This document shows positions 18,408 to 26,847 of a stretch of DNA of 64,000 bases, piece after piece (position 1 is the stretch's first letter; each line of letters starts with the position of its first letter). The notes under the pieces were generated by a model. The model was not told the origin of the DNA and searched no databases. It saw nothing but the letters and a program-made list of their open reading frames with translations. The stretch spans positions 1 to 64,000 of the forward strand of contig JAVVRZ010000002.1 in assembly GCA_036654455.1 (NCBI GenBank), given 5' to 3'. Both the position numbers and the translations under genes were made by a program. The DNA comes from Clostridia bacterium (GTDB lineage Bacteria; Bacillota; Clostridia; Christensenellales; CAG-314).

Positions 18408-19526
18408 CTATTTTACTTTATTCGCTTGATTTAACGCAAATATTTCTTCTACCGCAAGCGCAACTTTGGTAATTTGCATAGCCTTATTTATTGGAATTAT
18501 TTTATAGACATTGTCTTTGCTTAAATAAAAGCAGTTGTTAGGTTCATAAGAAAGCGAATACATACCATTTGAGTTAAAATGTAATTCGTCGCCGTTTAAA
18601 AAAAGCGTAAAACCTCTTATATCGTGCTTAACTTTTCCTTTGACCTTAGACGCAAACTTATTGTTGATTGTTTGACTAATTAGACAATCGTCTTCGAAAC
18701 AATATTTATCCGCCTGAATTTGACTGCGGACGCTATCTTTTTGCTTGTCGTACCACTCTGTAAAGCTAAGGCGGTCTAATCCGTTTGAGATTACTCCGTA
18801 ACTGTCCATAGCGTAAATTTTGCCACAAGAATTGCATTTGATTAAATTGTCGTCGCTAGTCATATTAAATTCGCTACCGCAATTTAAGCATTTGTAAAGT
18901 ACGGTGTGAATATTGTAAGCGGGTCTATCGACTTTTATTTTATTTTCTTGTTGATATTTGTATTCGTCATAACTAAGCGAATTGATTATTTTATCGTAGA
19001 TTACGTCTATATCTAAATTGCTAAGTTCTTCTGCGTATGCAATAATATTAGCCTCGCACTTAATTTTGCTTGTTCTATTAATTTTACACCACTTATTATA
19101 ATGAAGATAACCGCCCTGACACTTGATAGCTACCGTTGTAACGCCTAAAAACTTTACAAGTTTTGCAATCGACATAGGAATATGGCTTGTCCTGCCATCG
19201 CAACTTAGACGCCCTTCGGGATAAAGCGTAACTACCGCAGATTTGTCGCATAGACTCTTAATTTGTTTTACCAGCTTAATATTAGGCGTAAACTGCCGTT
19301 TAGTAAGCGCCCCTACGGCATTTAAAATATGTCTATGGCGAGCCAGAAAATTTTCGGCGACTATAAAGTTACAAGTATACGCCTTTAAGGCTCTACTTAC
19401 TAGGTGAACGTCTTTTTCGCTAGCGTGGTTAGCAAGTATTAGTAAAGGCGGTGTCAACCCCTCTAAACAAGTTGTGTCAAATGTAGCGTCAAGTTTGTCG
19501 CAAATAGGTTTTGACCAAAACCTCAT
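18408..19526 (-). CDS. PlsC-like acyltransferase with a C-terminal zinc ribbon
   Basis: Likely a membrane-associated lysophosphatidate-type acyltransferase. From the ATG at 19526 it is 372 aa. The catalytic motif NHASEKD (HX4D; residues 33-39) and the substrate motif YPEGRLS (about 102-108) are clear. Unlike ordinary PlsC (about 200-250 aa) it continues with a four-Cys zinc ribbon (CLNC at 213-216, CNSC at 231-234) and a 130-residue domain of unknown role. An ATG at 19532 is an alternative start; a TTG at 19565 is the promoter -35 box. There is no ribosome binding site. Acyl acceptor cannot be told from sequence. Confidence 0.72.
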   Translation of the reverse strand: MRFWSKPICDKLDATFDTTCLEGLTPPLLILANHASEKDVHLVSRALKAYTCNFIVAENFLARHRHILNAVGALTKRQFTPNIKLVKQIKSLCDKSAVVTLYPEGRLSCDGRTSHIPMSIAKLVKFLGVTTVAIKCQGGYLHYNKWCKINRTSKIKCEANIIAYAEELSNLDIDVIYDKIINSLSYDEYKYQQENKIKVDRPAYNIHTVLYKCLNCGSEFNMTSDDNLIKCNSCGKIYAMDSYGVISNGLDRLSFTEWYDKQKDSVRSQIQADKYCFEDDCLISQTINNKFASKVKGKVKHDIRGFTLFLNGDELHFNSNGMYSLSYEPNNCFYLSKDNVYKIIPINKAMQITKVALAVEEIFALNQANKVK

Positions 19527-19536
19527 ACACATCTTG

Positions 19537-19565
19537 TATATAAATTTATTTGGTAGTCGTGTCAA
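19537..19565 (-). promoter_or_regulatory. Promoter close to the acyltransferase start codon
   Basis: On the minus strand TTGACA (19565-19560), a 17-bp spacer and TATATA (19542-19537) end 10 nt before the ATG at 19526, which has no Shine-Dalgarno sequence. Confidence 0.5.
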
Positions 19566-19576
19566 GAATATACCTC

Positions 19577-19607
19577 AAAAAAAGCAACCGTTGTTGTTTC
19601 GGTTGCT
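19577..19607 (-). terminator. Terminator of yabP-yabQ-divIC
   Basis: On the minus strand AGCAACCG / CGGTTGCT with a 9-nt loop is followed by seven T residues (19583-19577). Confidence 0.85.
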
Positions 19608-19609
19608 AA

Positions 19610-19894
19610 TTAATTTAATTTATCGTTTACCCAAGCAATTTCTTCCTGAGTAAGTAACCCTAACTTTTTGGCTTGTTCTATTATGTAGTCGGTAGTTTTG
19701 CGGTACTCGATGTCGTTACGATATTTATCGATAAGAAATTCGTTATCCTTAATTTGCTTTACAAGTTCCTTAATTTTGTTTTCAAAAGTAAACTTTTGCA
19801 CAAGCAAAGTCGTCAACACAAAGCAAAGCACTACCACTACGAGTATGGCTAGGCAACCGGCTAATAATATTTTTTTATTTTGAAATATTGTCAT
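19610..19894 (-). CDS. divIC: DivIC/FtsB-family septum protein
   Basis: Small bitopic division protein that joins the FtsL/DivIB subcomplex. The 94-aa product has one N-terminal membrane segment (about 9-32), a coiled coil (about 35-65) and the short family motif DYIIEQAKKLGL (69-80), matching the septum formation initiator family in size and layout. It overlaps yabQ by 20 bp. The order yabP-yabQ-divIC is the same as in Bacillus and many Clostridia, which supports the call despite the short sequence. Confidence 0.8.
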   Translation of the reverse strand: MTIFQNKKILLAGCLAILVVVVLCFVLTTLLVQKFTFENKIKELVKQIKDNEFLIDKYRNDIEYRKTTDYIIEQAKKLGLLTQEEIAWVNDKLN

Positions 19895-20210
19895 TACCCT
19901 TTTCCTTAAAGTTTGTTGCCTTATTATACAACCACTTTAAGACTTTGTCAATAGAGGTAAGACAAGTTTTGCAATAAATAAAAAGTCCCAGTCCTAAGGC
20001 AAAAAAGCAATAAAGACTGAATTTACCGCAATTAATAGCTAAATTAAGATAAAAAACAGCTATTAGACTAGTTACGCCATACAAAACATCGGCAATTACC
20101 ACAAATACCTTGTTACTACTACGGTGCGTAACTGTATAAAACAGCCCTAGCGCAATTCCCACAAGAGTAAATACGGCAAAAATAAATGGTTGGGATAGCG
20201 TTACGTCCAT
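19875..20210 (-). CDS. yabQ: YabQ-like spore cortex protein
   Basis: Membrane protein of the YabQ family, needed for spore cortex formation in Bacillus. The 111-aa product has four hydrophobic segments (about 9-27, 37-56, 60-80 and a weaker fourth) and the family-like features GxxLGLFY near the first segment and NCGKFSLYCFFALGLGLFIY in the middle. It is shorter than B. subtilis YabQ, lacking the long C-terminal part. The call rests mainly on position between yabP and divIC and on topology. Confidence 0.68.
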   Translation of the reverse strand: MDVTLSQPFIFAVFTLVGIALGLFYTVTHRSSNKVFVVIADVLYGVTSLIAVFYLNLAINCGKFSLYCFFALGLGLFIYCKTCLTSIDKVLKWLYNKATNFKEKGNDNISK

Positions 20211-20459
20211 CTATTTAAATAAAGAAAAAGAGAATTTCTTCTTAACTTTGCCAAAATTTATGGAGTGAAGCGCACTATAACTTATGACGCACAAACCTTG
20301 TTCAAGTTCAAGTTTACTAATGCTTATTCCCTCGCCTTTAAAAGAGATTTGCCCTTCTTGCCTAGAAATAATGGCTTCTTTGTCAAAAATACTTTCGACG
20401 TTAGTGACGCCTTTTATTGTGGCGTCTTGATTAGTTACGCTTAGGTAATTCTCGCTCAT
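20211..20459 (-). CDS. yabP: YabP/YqfC-family sporulation protein
   Basis: Small soluble protein of the YabP/YqfC family, a sporulation protein active in the mother cell in Bacillus. The 82-aa product has the family pattern of beta strands: VTNVESIFDKEAIISRQEG followed by ISFKGEGISISKLELEQG and SYSALHSINF. The ATG follows GGAGG by 8 nt. A 21-nt inverted repeat at 20472-20492 sits directly before that site. It starts the yabP-yabQ-divIC unit; yabQ begins directly after its stop. Confidence 0.8.
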   Translation of the reverse strand: MSENYLSVTNQDATIKGVTNVESIFDKEAIISRQEGQISFKGEGISISKLELEQGLCVISYSALHSINFGKVKKKFSFSLFK

Positions 20460-20471
20460 TATTATTCCTCC

Positions 20472-20492
20472 GCATTAATAATATATTAATGC
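20472..20492 (-). promoter_or_regulatory. Inverted repeat next to the yabP ribosome binding site
   Basis: GCATTAAT (20472-20479) and ATTAATGC (20485-20492) form perfect 8-bp arms with a 5-nt loop immediately upstream of GGAGG. It may be an operator or a small mRNA hairpin. I found no convincing sporulation sigma-factor box nearby. Confidence 0.4.
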
Positions 20493-20556
20493 AGATTAGA
20501 TATTATTAAAAGAATTGCCCTTAACTAATTATAATTTAATTTTTTGGTAATTTAGT

Positions 20557-21942
20557 CTATTTGACCTTATCGACAACTTGTCCGCTTAAAGTGTCCTTTA
20601 CTACGTAGCCTAATTCCAATAACTTATCTCTAAGCTTGTCAGCGCTTGCAAAATCTTTATTTTGTCTTGCAAGTTTGCGTTGCGACAATAAATCAATAAC
20701 TTCTTCGGGCAAGGTTAGCTCTTCTTGTTTAGGTTCTGCTTTTGCAAGGTTAAGGCCAAATACTGTGTCCATTTTTACAATTAAATCGAATATATCTTTG
20801 CTCTTAGGCTCTTTAATTGCCTTATACATTATTCCTAGCGCCATAGGAATATTTAAATCGTCGCTTATAGCTTCTTCGTAAGCAAGCAAATATTTGTCAA
20901 TTACTTCTTTGCCAGTTGTTTGACTAGCTTGTTTATGCGCATAAAGCGTAGCTATTAATCTGTCGTAAGCTGTTTGCGAGGCAGTTAAAGCCTCGAAAGA
21001 AAAGTTTAATTTTTGTCTATAATGCGTGTTTAAGCAAAAATATCTAAATGCCATTGCCGAATAGCCCATATTTGTAAAGTCGGTAACGGTGTAGCCGTTG
21101 TTTAAAGATTTGCTCATTTTACCGCCTTCAAATAACATCCATTCGTTATGAAGCCAGTAATTTACCGTTTTCTTACCTAACCAGCACTCGCTTTGCGCAA
21201 TTTCATTTTCGTGGTGAATTGGAATATGGTCGACTCCGCCGGTATGAATATCAAAAACTTCGCCTAAATACTTCTTGCTCATAGCCGTACACTCAATGTG
21301 CCAACCCGGAAAACCCTTGCCCCACGGGCTGTCCCATTGCATAATATGATTTGGCGTAGCTTTCTTCCAAAGCGCAAAATCGGCAGGGTGACGCTTGCCT
21401 GAATTAACTTCGACCCTTGCGCCGGAAAGTTGTTCGTCAAGGTTAATGCCCGACAGCTTGCCGTAGCCTGCAAACTTAGATATGTCAAAATATATGCCGT
21501 CTTCGGTTTCGTAAGCGTATCCGTTAGAGAGTAGGTCGACGACTATGGCTATCATTTCTTTGATATTATCAGTAGCGTGTGGCACTACAACGGGACGCAA
21601 ATTGTTAAGACTGTCAAAATCTTTAAAGAAAGCGTTTGTGTAAAATTTAGCAATTTCTAACGGAGATTTATGTTCTTCTTTTGCCGACTTAGCCATTTTG
21701 TCTTCGCCTGTATCGGCGTCAGAAAGCAAATGCCCTACGTCGGTAATGTTCATAACGCTTTTTACCTTGTAGCCAAAGTATTTAAGTGTTCTAACAAGAG
21801 TGTCGACAAAAACATAAGCACGCATATTGCCGGCGTGAGCGTATTTATAAACGGTTGGACCGCAAGAATATATGCCGACTTCTTCTTTAATAGGAACAAA
21901 TTCCTCTTTGGTTCGTGATAAAGTGTTATAAAATCTAATCAT
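20557..21942 (-). CDS. cysS: Cysteinyl-tRNA synthetase
   Basis: Class I synthetase that charges tRNA-Cys. The 461-aa product has Cys27 in YSCGPTVY (zinc ligand), the HIGH-type box HAGN at 36-39, [10 protein letters not shown] near 215 with a further zinc Cys, [10 protein letters not shown], and the KMSKS box near 268. The length is normal. The ATG has AGAGGTAG upstream. It is divergent from serS; no T-box signature is visible in the intergenic region, so the gene is not obviously under amino-acid control. Confidence 0.97.
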   Translation of the reverse strand: MIRFYNTLSRTKEEFVPIKEEVGIYSCGPTVYKYAHAGNMRAYVFVDTLVRTLKYFGYKVKSVMNITDVGHLLSDADTGEDKMAKSAKEEHKSPLEIAKFYTNAFFKDFDSLNNLRPVVVPHATDNIKEMIAIVVDLLSNGYAYETEDGIYFDISKFAGYGKLSGINLDEQLSGARVEVNSGKRHPADFALWKKATPNHIMQWDSPWGKGFPGWHIECTAMSKKYLGEVFDIHTGGVDHIPIHHENEIAQSECWLGKKTVNYWLHNEWMLFEGGKMSKSLNNGYTVTDFTNMGYSAMAFRYFCLNTHYRQKLNFSFEALTASQTAYDRLIATLYAHKQASQTTGKEVIDKYLLAYEEAISDDLNIPMALGIMYKAIKEPKSKDIFDLIVKMDTVFGLNLAKAEPKQEELTLPEEVIDLLSQRKLARQNKDFASADKLRDKLLELGYVVKDTLSGQVVDKVK

Positions 21943-22118
21943 TTTCGCTACCTCTTAACTTATTGATATAATTTTACTATTTTTTATTGTTTAAGTCAAC
22001 AAAGTTAAACTTAAAGTATATTTTTATTGTAAGCCTGACACATATTTTGCCTGTAATTATTTGTAAAATCGTAGCTTTTGTGCTAAACTACAACTAACTA
22101 AATAAAGAGGATATTATT

Positions 22119-23387
22119 ATGTTAGACATTAAATTAATAGTAGAGAACAAACAGTTGGTAGAAGCTCGCCTAGCAAAAAGAGGCGGGGCTTACGACTTAG
22201 ATACAATAATCGAGTTAGACGCTAAACGCCGTAGCATTATCGCCGACGTTGAGGCAAAAAAAGCCGAGCGAAATAGCGTAACAGCCGAGATTGCTCAGCT
22301 CAAACGCTCAAAGCTTGACGCAAGCGACAAAATTATCGCTATGGGCAAACTTGCCGAAACTATCAAGCAACTTGACTTAACCTTAACCGCAGTACAAGAC
22401 GAACTTAATTCTGCAATGGCAGTGCTACCAAATATGCCCGACGACGACATTATAGCAGGCGATAAGGAACAGAATCAAGTTATAAAAATTATCGGCGAAA
22501 AGCCAAACTTTAACTTTAAATTTAAAAATCACGTAGATTTATGCGTAAGCCATAACTTAATCGACTACGAAAGAGGGGTAAAACTAGGCGGTAATGGTTA
22601 TTGGATATATCGCAATAAGGGCGCAATTCTCGAATGGGCGCTACTCAACTTTTTTGTGGAAGAACATCTTGCGGATAACTTCGAGTTTATTCTTCCTCCG
22701 CACATGCTAAGCTATAAATGCGGTTATGGCGCAGGGCAATTTCCCAAATTTGCCGACGAAGTTTATTGGATAGACGGCGACGGCGCTCAAAAACAATTTA
22801 TGTTGCCCACGGCCGAAACTGCGCTTGTAAATATGTATAGCGGAGAAATTTTAAAAGAAAGCGACCTACCGATTAAGATGTTTGCTTATACCCCGTGTTA
22901 TCGCAAGGAAGCCGGTAGCTATCGTCAAGAAGAACGTGGTATGATACGAGGACATCAATTTAATAAGGTAGAAATGGTAAGCATAGCTACCCCCGAACAA
23001 AGCGCAAAGGCGTTTGAACTGCTCGTAGCCAAAGCCGAACGCATAGTTACTAAGCTAGGTCTACATTTTAGAATAAGCAAACTTGCAGGAGCGGATATTT
23101 CAGCCTCTATGGCTCGCACTTACGACATAGAAATATGGCTACCAAGTATGAATATTTATAAAGAAGTAAGTAGCGTATCAAATAGTAACGACTATCAAGC
23201 TAGACGCAATAACACTAGATACAAGGATAGTTCGGGCAAAATTAAATTTGTGCACACCTTAAACGGTAGCGGTCTAGCTACAAGTAGATTAATACCCGCT
23301 ATTGTCGAACAATGCCAAAATGCCGACGGAAGCATTACAGTACCCGAAGTTTTGCGTAAATATACAGGTTTTGATATAATAAAATAA
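22119..23387 (+). CDS. serS: Seryl-tRNA synthetase
   Basis: Class II synthetase that charges tRNA-Ser (and tRNA-Sec if present). The 422-aa product has the N-terminal two-helix coiled coil (about 30-105) that recognises the tRNA long arm, motif 2 in YRKEAGSYRQEERGMIRGHQF (near 265-285) and motif 3 with NGSGLATSRLIPAIVE (near 387-402). The ribosome binding site is AGAGGAT. A weak promoter (TTGTAA, 17 bp, TAAACT) may lie at about 22059-22087. Single gene, ended by the hairpin at 23504. Confidence 0.97.
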   Translation: MLDIKLIVENKQLVEARLAKRGGAYDLDTIIELDAKRRSIIADVEAKKAERNSVTAEIAQLKRSKLDASDKIIAMGKLAETIKQLDLTLTAVQDELNSAMAVLPNMPDDDIIAGDKEQNQVIKIIGEKPNFNFKFKNHVDLCVSHNLIDYERGVKLGGNGYWIYRNKGAILEWALLNFFVEEHLADNFEFILPPHMLSYKCGYGAGQFPKFADEVYWIDGDGAQKQFMLPTAETALVNMYSGEILKESDLPIKMFAYTPCYRKEAGSYRQEERGMIRGHQFNKVEMVSIATPEQSAKAFELLVAKAERIVTKLGLHFRISKLAGADISASMARTYDIEIWLPSMNIYKEVSSVSNSNDYQARRNNTRYKDSSGKIKFVHTLNGSGLATSRLIPAIVEQCQNADGSITVPEVLRKYTGFDIIK

Positions 23388-23503
23388 TGCCAAAATTTAT
23401 TTAACTTGCTATATTTACAAAATAATTAACAATTTTGACAAATAGTTATACTTAACAAATATTTTTAGCCATCTCTAACAAAATTAATAATTAAACCTTA
23501 CCA

Positions 23504-23537
23504 AAGAAACATCTTCGCTACGATGTTTCTTTTTTTT
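23504..23537 (+). terminator. Terminator of serS
   Basis: AAGAAACATC / GATGTTTCTT with an 8-nt loop is followed by a run of T residues. It lies about 115 nt past the stop; the sequence between is AT-rich with nothing else recognisable. Confidence 0.8.
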
Positions 23538-23624
23538 GACTTTTAACTTAAATATTTATTTTTATATATACTTTTTATCTAAACTAATAAGTATATTTTT
23601 TTAATTAAATTAAAAACTAATAGT

Positions 23625-24305
23625 ATGCTTATAATATTTTTACGAACAGGTATATTGTTCTTTATTTTATTGCTAGTAATACGCCTTATGGGCAAACGGC
23701 AAATAGGCTCGATGGAGCCTTTCGAACTTGTAATCACGCTTATTATTGCCGAACTTGCCTGCATACCTATGGCAGACCGCAACATTCCAATTAGCTATGG
23801 CATAGTAGCTATACTTACGATGTTCTTTATACATCAACTCATACTTTTGCTATCGAAAAATATGCGACTTCAATCTATCCTTTCGGGCAAACCCGTAATG
23901 GTAATTGACAAGCAAGGTATATGCGCAAATTCGCTTAAACAACTAAATATGCAGGTCAACGACTTATTGCAAGCAATACGCTCGGCAGGATATTTCAGCG
24001 TTGAAGAAATTGACTACGGTTTAATGGAAACAAATGGTCAACTCTCGGTTGTACCAAACAAAGATACTTCAAAAGAGCCTAAAACTCTACCTATACCTAT
24101 AATTCTTGACGGCAAATGGGACGACGACGATATGCGTAGATACAAGGTAGATAAAGACAAAATTACAAGCATAATAAAAAGCAAAAAACTAAAAATGAAA
24201 AACATCTTGTTGCTTACAGCCGACCAAAAAAATAGGGTTATCATACACATCAAATACAAACCTTTTATAGCCCTAGACTACAAGGAGAAGTTGATTAATG
24301 AATAA
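23625..24305 (+). CDS. DUF421 (YetF-like) membrane protein
   Basis: Member of the DUF421/YetF family, small membrane proteins of unknown biochemical role, often linked to spores in Firmicutes. The 226-aa product has three N-terminal membrane segments (about 1-20, 32-52, 56-76), with the family hallmark RLMGKRQIGSMEPFELV between them (about 21-37), followed by a cytoplasmic alpha/beta domain with the VMVIDKQG and YFSVEEIDYGLMETNG motifs. The start matches the family N-terminus, although I see no ribosome binding site. It overlaps the next gene by 8 bp. Confidence 0.88.
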   Translation: MLIIFLRTGILFFILLLVIRLMGKRQIGSMEPFELVITLIIAELACIPMADRNIPISYGIVAILTMFFIHQLILLLSKNMRLQSILSGKPVMVIDKQGICANSLKQLNMQVNDLLQAIRSAGYFSVEEIDYGLMETNGQLSVVPNKDTSKEPKTLPIPIILDGKWDDDDMRRYKVDKDKITSIIKSKKLKMKNILLLTADQKNRVIIHIKYKPFIALDYKEKLINE

Positions 24306-24675
24306 AAGTCTAATAATAGCCTTAATTCTACTTGTAGTGGTAATAACGGGCGGAGTGCTAGAATTTGTACTTGTCGGCAAAGAATACAAAAAATTTGAAA
24401 AACAAGTAGAAGTTTATAAGCAAAAAGCCTTCGACAAGACAATTACAAATGAAAACGTAATTGATATGAAAAAACAATGGATAAAACTAAGAGAGCTAAG
24501 CGAGCTATTCTTACCTCATATAGACACTTACGAATTGAATCTTAGAATAACCGACTGCACAGCTTTTGTCGAACTTAAAGACTATAAAAACGCATATAAT
24601 CAACTAAGTATAATAGCTATGCTTGCCGAATATATCCCTAACCTTGCAGTGCCGGATATTCAACACGTAATATAA
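24298..24675 (+). CDS. DUF4363-like protein
   Basis: A 125-aa protein with one N-terminal membrane segment (about 4-24) followed by an all-helical extracytoplasmic part (about 30-120) with regular Leu/Glu/Lys spacing. This layout, and translational overlap with a DUF421 gene whose end carries its ribosome binding site (AAGGAG), match the DUF4363 family commonly paired with DUF421 in Clostridia. Function unknown; the pair probably acts together in the membrane. Confidence 0.72.
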   Translation: MNKSLIIALILLVVVITGGVLEFVLVGKEYKKFEKQVEVYKQKAFDKTITNENVIDMKKQWIKLRELSELFLPHIDTYELNLRITDCTAFVELKDYKNAYNQLSIIAMLAEYIPNLAVPDIQHVI

Positions 24676-24698
24676 ATACCATTTCTATTACTTGTTTT

Positions 24699-24745
24699 AA
24701 AAATTAGACTTATCAAACTAAATTTGATAAGTCTAATTAATTTTA
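24699..24745. terminator. Bidirectional terminator between DUF4363 gene and GDPD gene
   Basis: Perfect 16-bp arms (24702-24717 and 24723-24738) with a 5-nt loop and T-rich flanks on both strands lie between convergent genes. Confidence 0.78.
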
Positions 24746-24775
24746 AATATTGTGGTTTATAAGTCTAAATATAAA

Positions 24776-25810
24776 TTACTTTTGACTATTGTAAACTTCT
24801 TGCAATCTACTAGGGTAATCTGTCATAATACCGTCGACCTTTAAATCAATTAATCTACGCATATCTTCGACCTTGTTGATTGTCCAGAATTGTACGGCAA
24901 TGTTATGTCTGTGCGCAGTAGCTACAAAGTTGCGTGTGGCTATTTGTATTCCGCTCATATCCATTGGCACTTGTAGACAAGTAATCGGCTCAAAATAGAA
25001 TAAATCTACCAAAAACCAACTTGTAATAAGCAAACCTGCCGCCCCCATATATTCGGGACTAAAAATCAAATTTTTATACTGCTTTTTGTATTCTTTAAGC
25101 AATTTATATATGTCGCTGTTAAAAGAACCTAGACTAACTCGGTCAAATGAATTATATTTTTCTAATAGGTTGATTGTTTCTTTTAGAGCAAGCGCCCCTA
25201 ATTGTCCGTCTTGCTTAATCTCAACGCTAATTAAATTGTTGGGAAAGGCGATTAAAACTTCTTCGAGGGTAGTTACAAGGAATTTGCTCTCGTGTCTTGC
25301 CGAAACGCCCGACGGATAGGTAACGTCGCTAGGTTTAACGGTCTTACCGTCAAAATTTGGGTGAGAACTTATGTATTGTTCCCTTGGCTTTGATTGGTCG
25401 TAAACATCATAGCCTAAGTCGCTTGAAATCATTGGGTTAGAATAATTGAAGTCTACGTTTTTAAGCAAATAATCATAGGTGTAGTTGGATACAAGCCCTG
25501 TTATATTAGTTGTGCGGTCAAGCGCTAAATCGTGACACATTACAAGTACGCCGTCGCTAGTGATTGAAACGTCGGTTTCTAACATAACGTTAGGGTTAAT
25601 GCTGTATGCGTTGTAATAGGCTTCAAGCGTATTCTCGGGGAATTCGCATCTACCGCCTCGATGGGCAATCAATAAAGGCAAACTGTCGTTAACAATAAGC
25701 GGATTATTCTTAACTTTGCTACGTGGAAAGATTGCGATTGTCCCCCAAACAAGAATTATTACGCTAATAATAATTAACGCTTTATGCCACCTTTTAAGTT
25801 TTAAAGTCAT
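24776..25810 (-). CDS. Glycerophosphodiester phosphodiesterase family protein
   Basis: Predicted to hydrolyse glycerophosphodiesters to glycerol-3-phosphate and an alcohol. The start is the ATG at 25810 (344 aa), 8 nt after AGGAGG. A membrane segment at about 8-27 without a lipobox suggests a signal anchor with the catalytic domain outside. The TIM-barrel motifs LIAHRGG (catalytic His), PENTLEA, ETDVSIT and MCHDLALDRTT are intact, as is QFWTINK near the C-terminus. An insertion of about 60 residues after the catalytic HD motif is longer than in minimal GDPDs. Single gene. Confidence 0.9.
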   Translation of the reverse strand: MTLKLKRWHKALIIISVIILVWGTIAIFPRSKVKNNPLIVNDSLPLLIAHRGGRCEFPENTLEAYYNAYSINPNVMLETDVSITSDGVLVMCHDLALDRTTNITGLVSNYTYDYLLKNVDFNYSNPMISSDLGYDVYDQSKPREQYISSHPNFDGKTVKPSDVTYPSGVSARHESKFLVTTLEEVLIAFPNNLISVEIKQDGQLGALALKETINLLEKYNSFDRVSLGSFNSDIYKLLKEYKKQYKNLIFSPEYMGAAGLLITSWFLVDLFYFEPITCLQVPMDMSGIQIATRNFVATAHRHNIAVQFWTINKVEDMRRLIDLKVDGIMTDYPSRLQEVYNSQK

Positions 25811-25920
25811 AATTGTGTCCTCCTGCTGTATTCTAGCTAATATTAACAATTATTTTTAGTTAAGTCAATATACGATTGACGAAAAATATTAAAATTTATT
25901 AAAAATGTTTAATTTTGCTG

Positions 25921-26643
25921 TTAAATATCGTCTATTTCTTCAAATAACCGCCCTATTGACTCATTTATACATAAATCGGCTTGTTGATCATAAGGGGTAA
26001 TTGACTTGTTGATAAGTACTAATTTACTACCCTTGTAATAATTGATTAGACTAGATGCCGGATAAACAGTTAGCGATGTTCCGCCGACAATAAGCATTTC
26101 GCATTTCTTTATAGCCGAAACAGCGCCAAGAATTGTTTGTTCGTCAAGACTTTCCTCATAAAGCACAACGTCGGGCTTGATTACTCCGCCACATTCGCAA
26201 TGAGGAATTCTATCGCTATTTACAATTCTATCTACGCTAAACAGCTTACCACAGTTTTCACAATAATTGCGATGTACCGACCCGTGCAATTCGAAAACGT
26301 TTTTGCTACCAGCCATTTGATGCAATCCGTCAATATTTTGAGTTACTACGGCTTTAAGTTTATTTTTTTGTTCAAGCTTTGCAAGATATCTATGTGCGTA
26401 ATTAGGTTGAGCAGTTAAATTAATCATTTTTTGTTTGTAAAAATTATAAAACTCAGCGGTATTATTTACAAAAAAGTCGTGGGATAAAATTTGCTCGGGC
26501 GGATACTTGTATTGTTGCGAATAAAGACCGTCCGTCGAACGAAAGTCGGGTATTCCGCTCTCGGTTGAAACGCCTGCCCCTCCAAAAAATACGATATTCG
26601 AGCTAGCGTCTAACCAGCTTTTTAAAATTTCTTGCTTTGTCAA
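25921..26643 (-). CDS. cobB: SIR2-family NAD-dependent protein deacylase
   Basis: NAD+-dependent removal of acetyl (or other acyl) groups from lysines. The 240-aa product has the Rossmann motif GGAGVSTESGIPDFRS (about 20-35), TQNIDGLH (about 119-126), the catalytic His in ELHGS, and four zinc Cys in CENC and CECG. Translation starts at a TTG with AAGGAG 7 nt upstream; here the TTGACA-like sequence is coding, not a -35 box. It is transcribed alone or with an unknown upstream unit. Targets are unknown. Confidence 0.92.
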   Translation of the reverse strand: MTKQEILKSWLDASSNIVFFGGAGVSTESGIPDFRSTDGLYSQQYKYPPEQILSHDFFVNNTAEFYNFYKQKMINLTAQPNYAHRYLAKLEQKNKLKAVVTQNIDGLHQMAGSKNVFELHGSVHRNYCENCGKLFSVDRIVNSDRIPHCECGGVIKPDVVLYEESLDEQTILGAVSAIKKCEMLIVGGTSLTVYPASSLINYYKGSKLVLINKSITPYDQQADLCINESIGRLFEEIDDI

Positions 26644-26729
26644 CTTCTCGCTCCTTGATTTATTAAATAATTAACTTAATTTGACCTAAACGTAAAGTTG
26701 CGATAATATTAATTATTTTCTAAATTTCT

Positions 26730-26847
26730 GTGTTGTCGGTTTCGCTACTTTTTTCAGTTATTTTGTTTGCGTGCTCGGCTTGATTGTCAATAGTTTTGTC
26801 GTTACGCATAAGTTTAAGGCTTGATTAGCATTCTCAACTACTGCATT
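26730..26847 (-). pseudogene. Degenerate continuation of the downstream S-component tail
   Basis: Read past the stop at 26848 in the same frame, the codons give NAVVENANQALN, which echoes the last coded residues VVEDTNEKLDN. A shifted frame then offers about 30 hydrophilic codons beginning MRNDKTID. The stretch looks like a duplicated or formerly longer C-terminal tail that is no longer translated. Neither piece has a ribosome binding site. The rest of the gap to 26643 holds nothing I recognise. Confidence 0.35.

Noticed and set aside
21943-22118. T-box leader for cysS or serS
   Set aside because: No T-box sequence (TGGNACCGCG type) or specifier-stem pattern is visible on either strand.
25921-26643. 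SIR2 gene as another leaderless case, because it starts TTGACA
   Set aside because: Here AAGGAG lies 7 nt upstream of the TTG and no -10 box follows at the right distance, so TTG is a true start codon.
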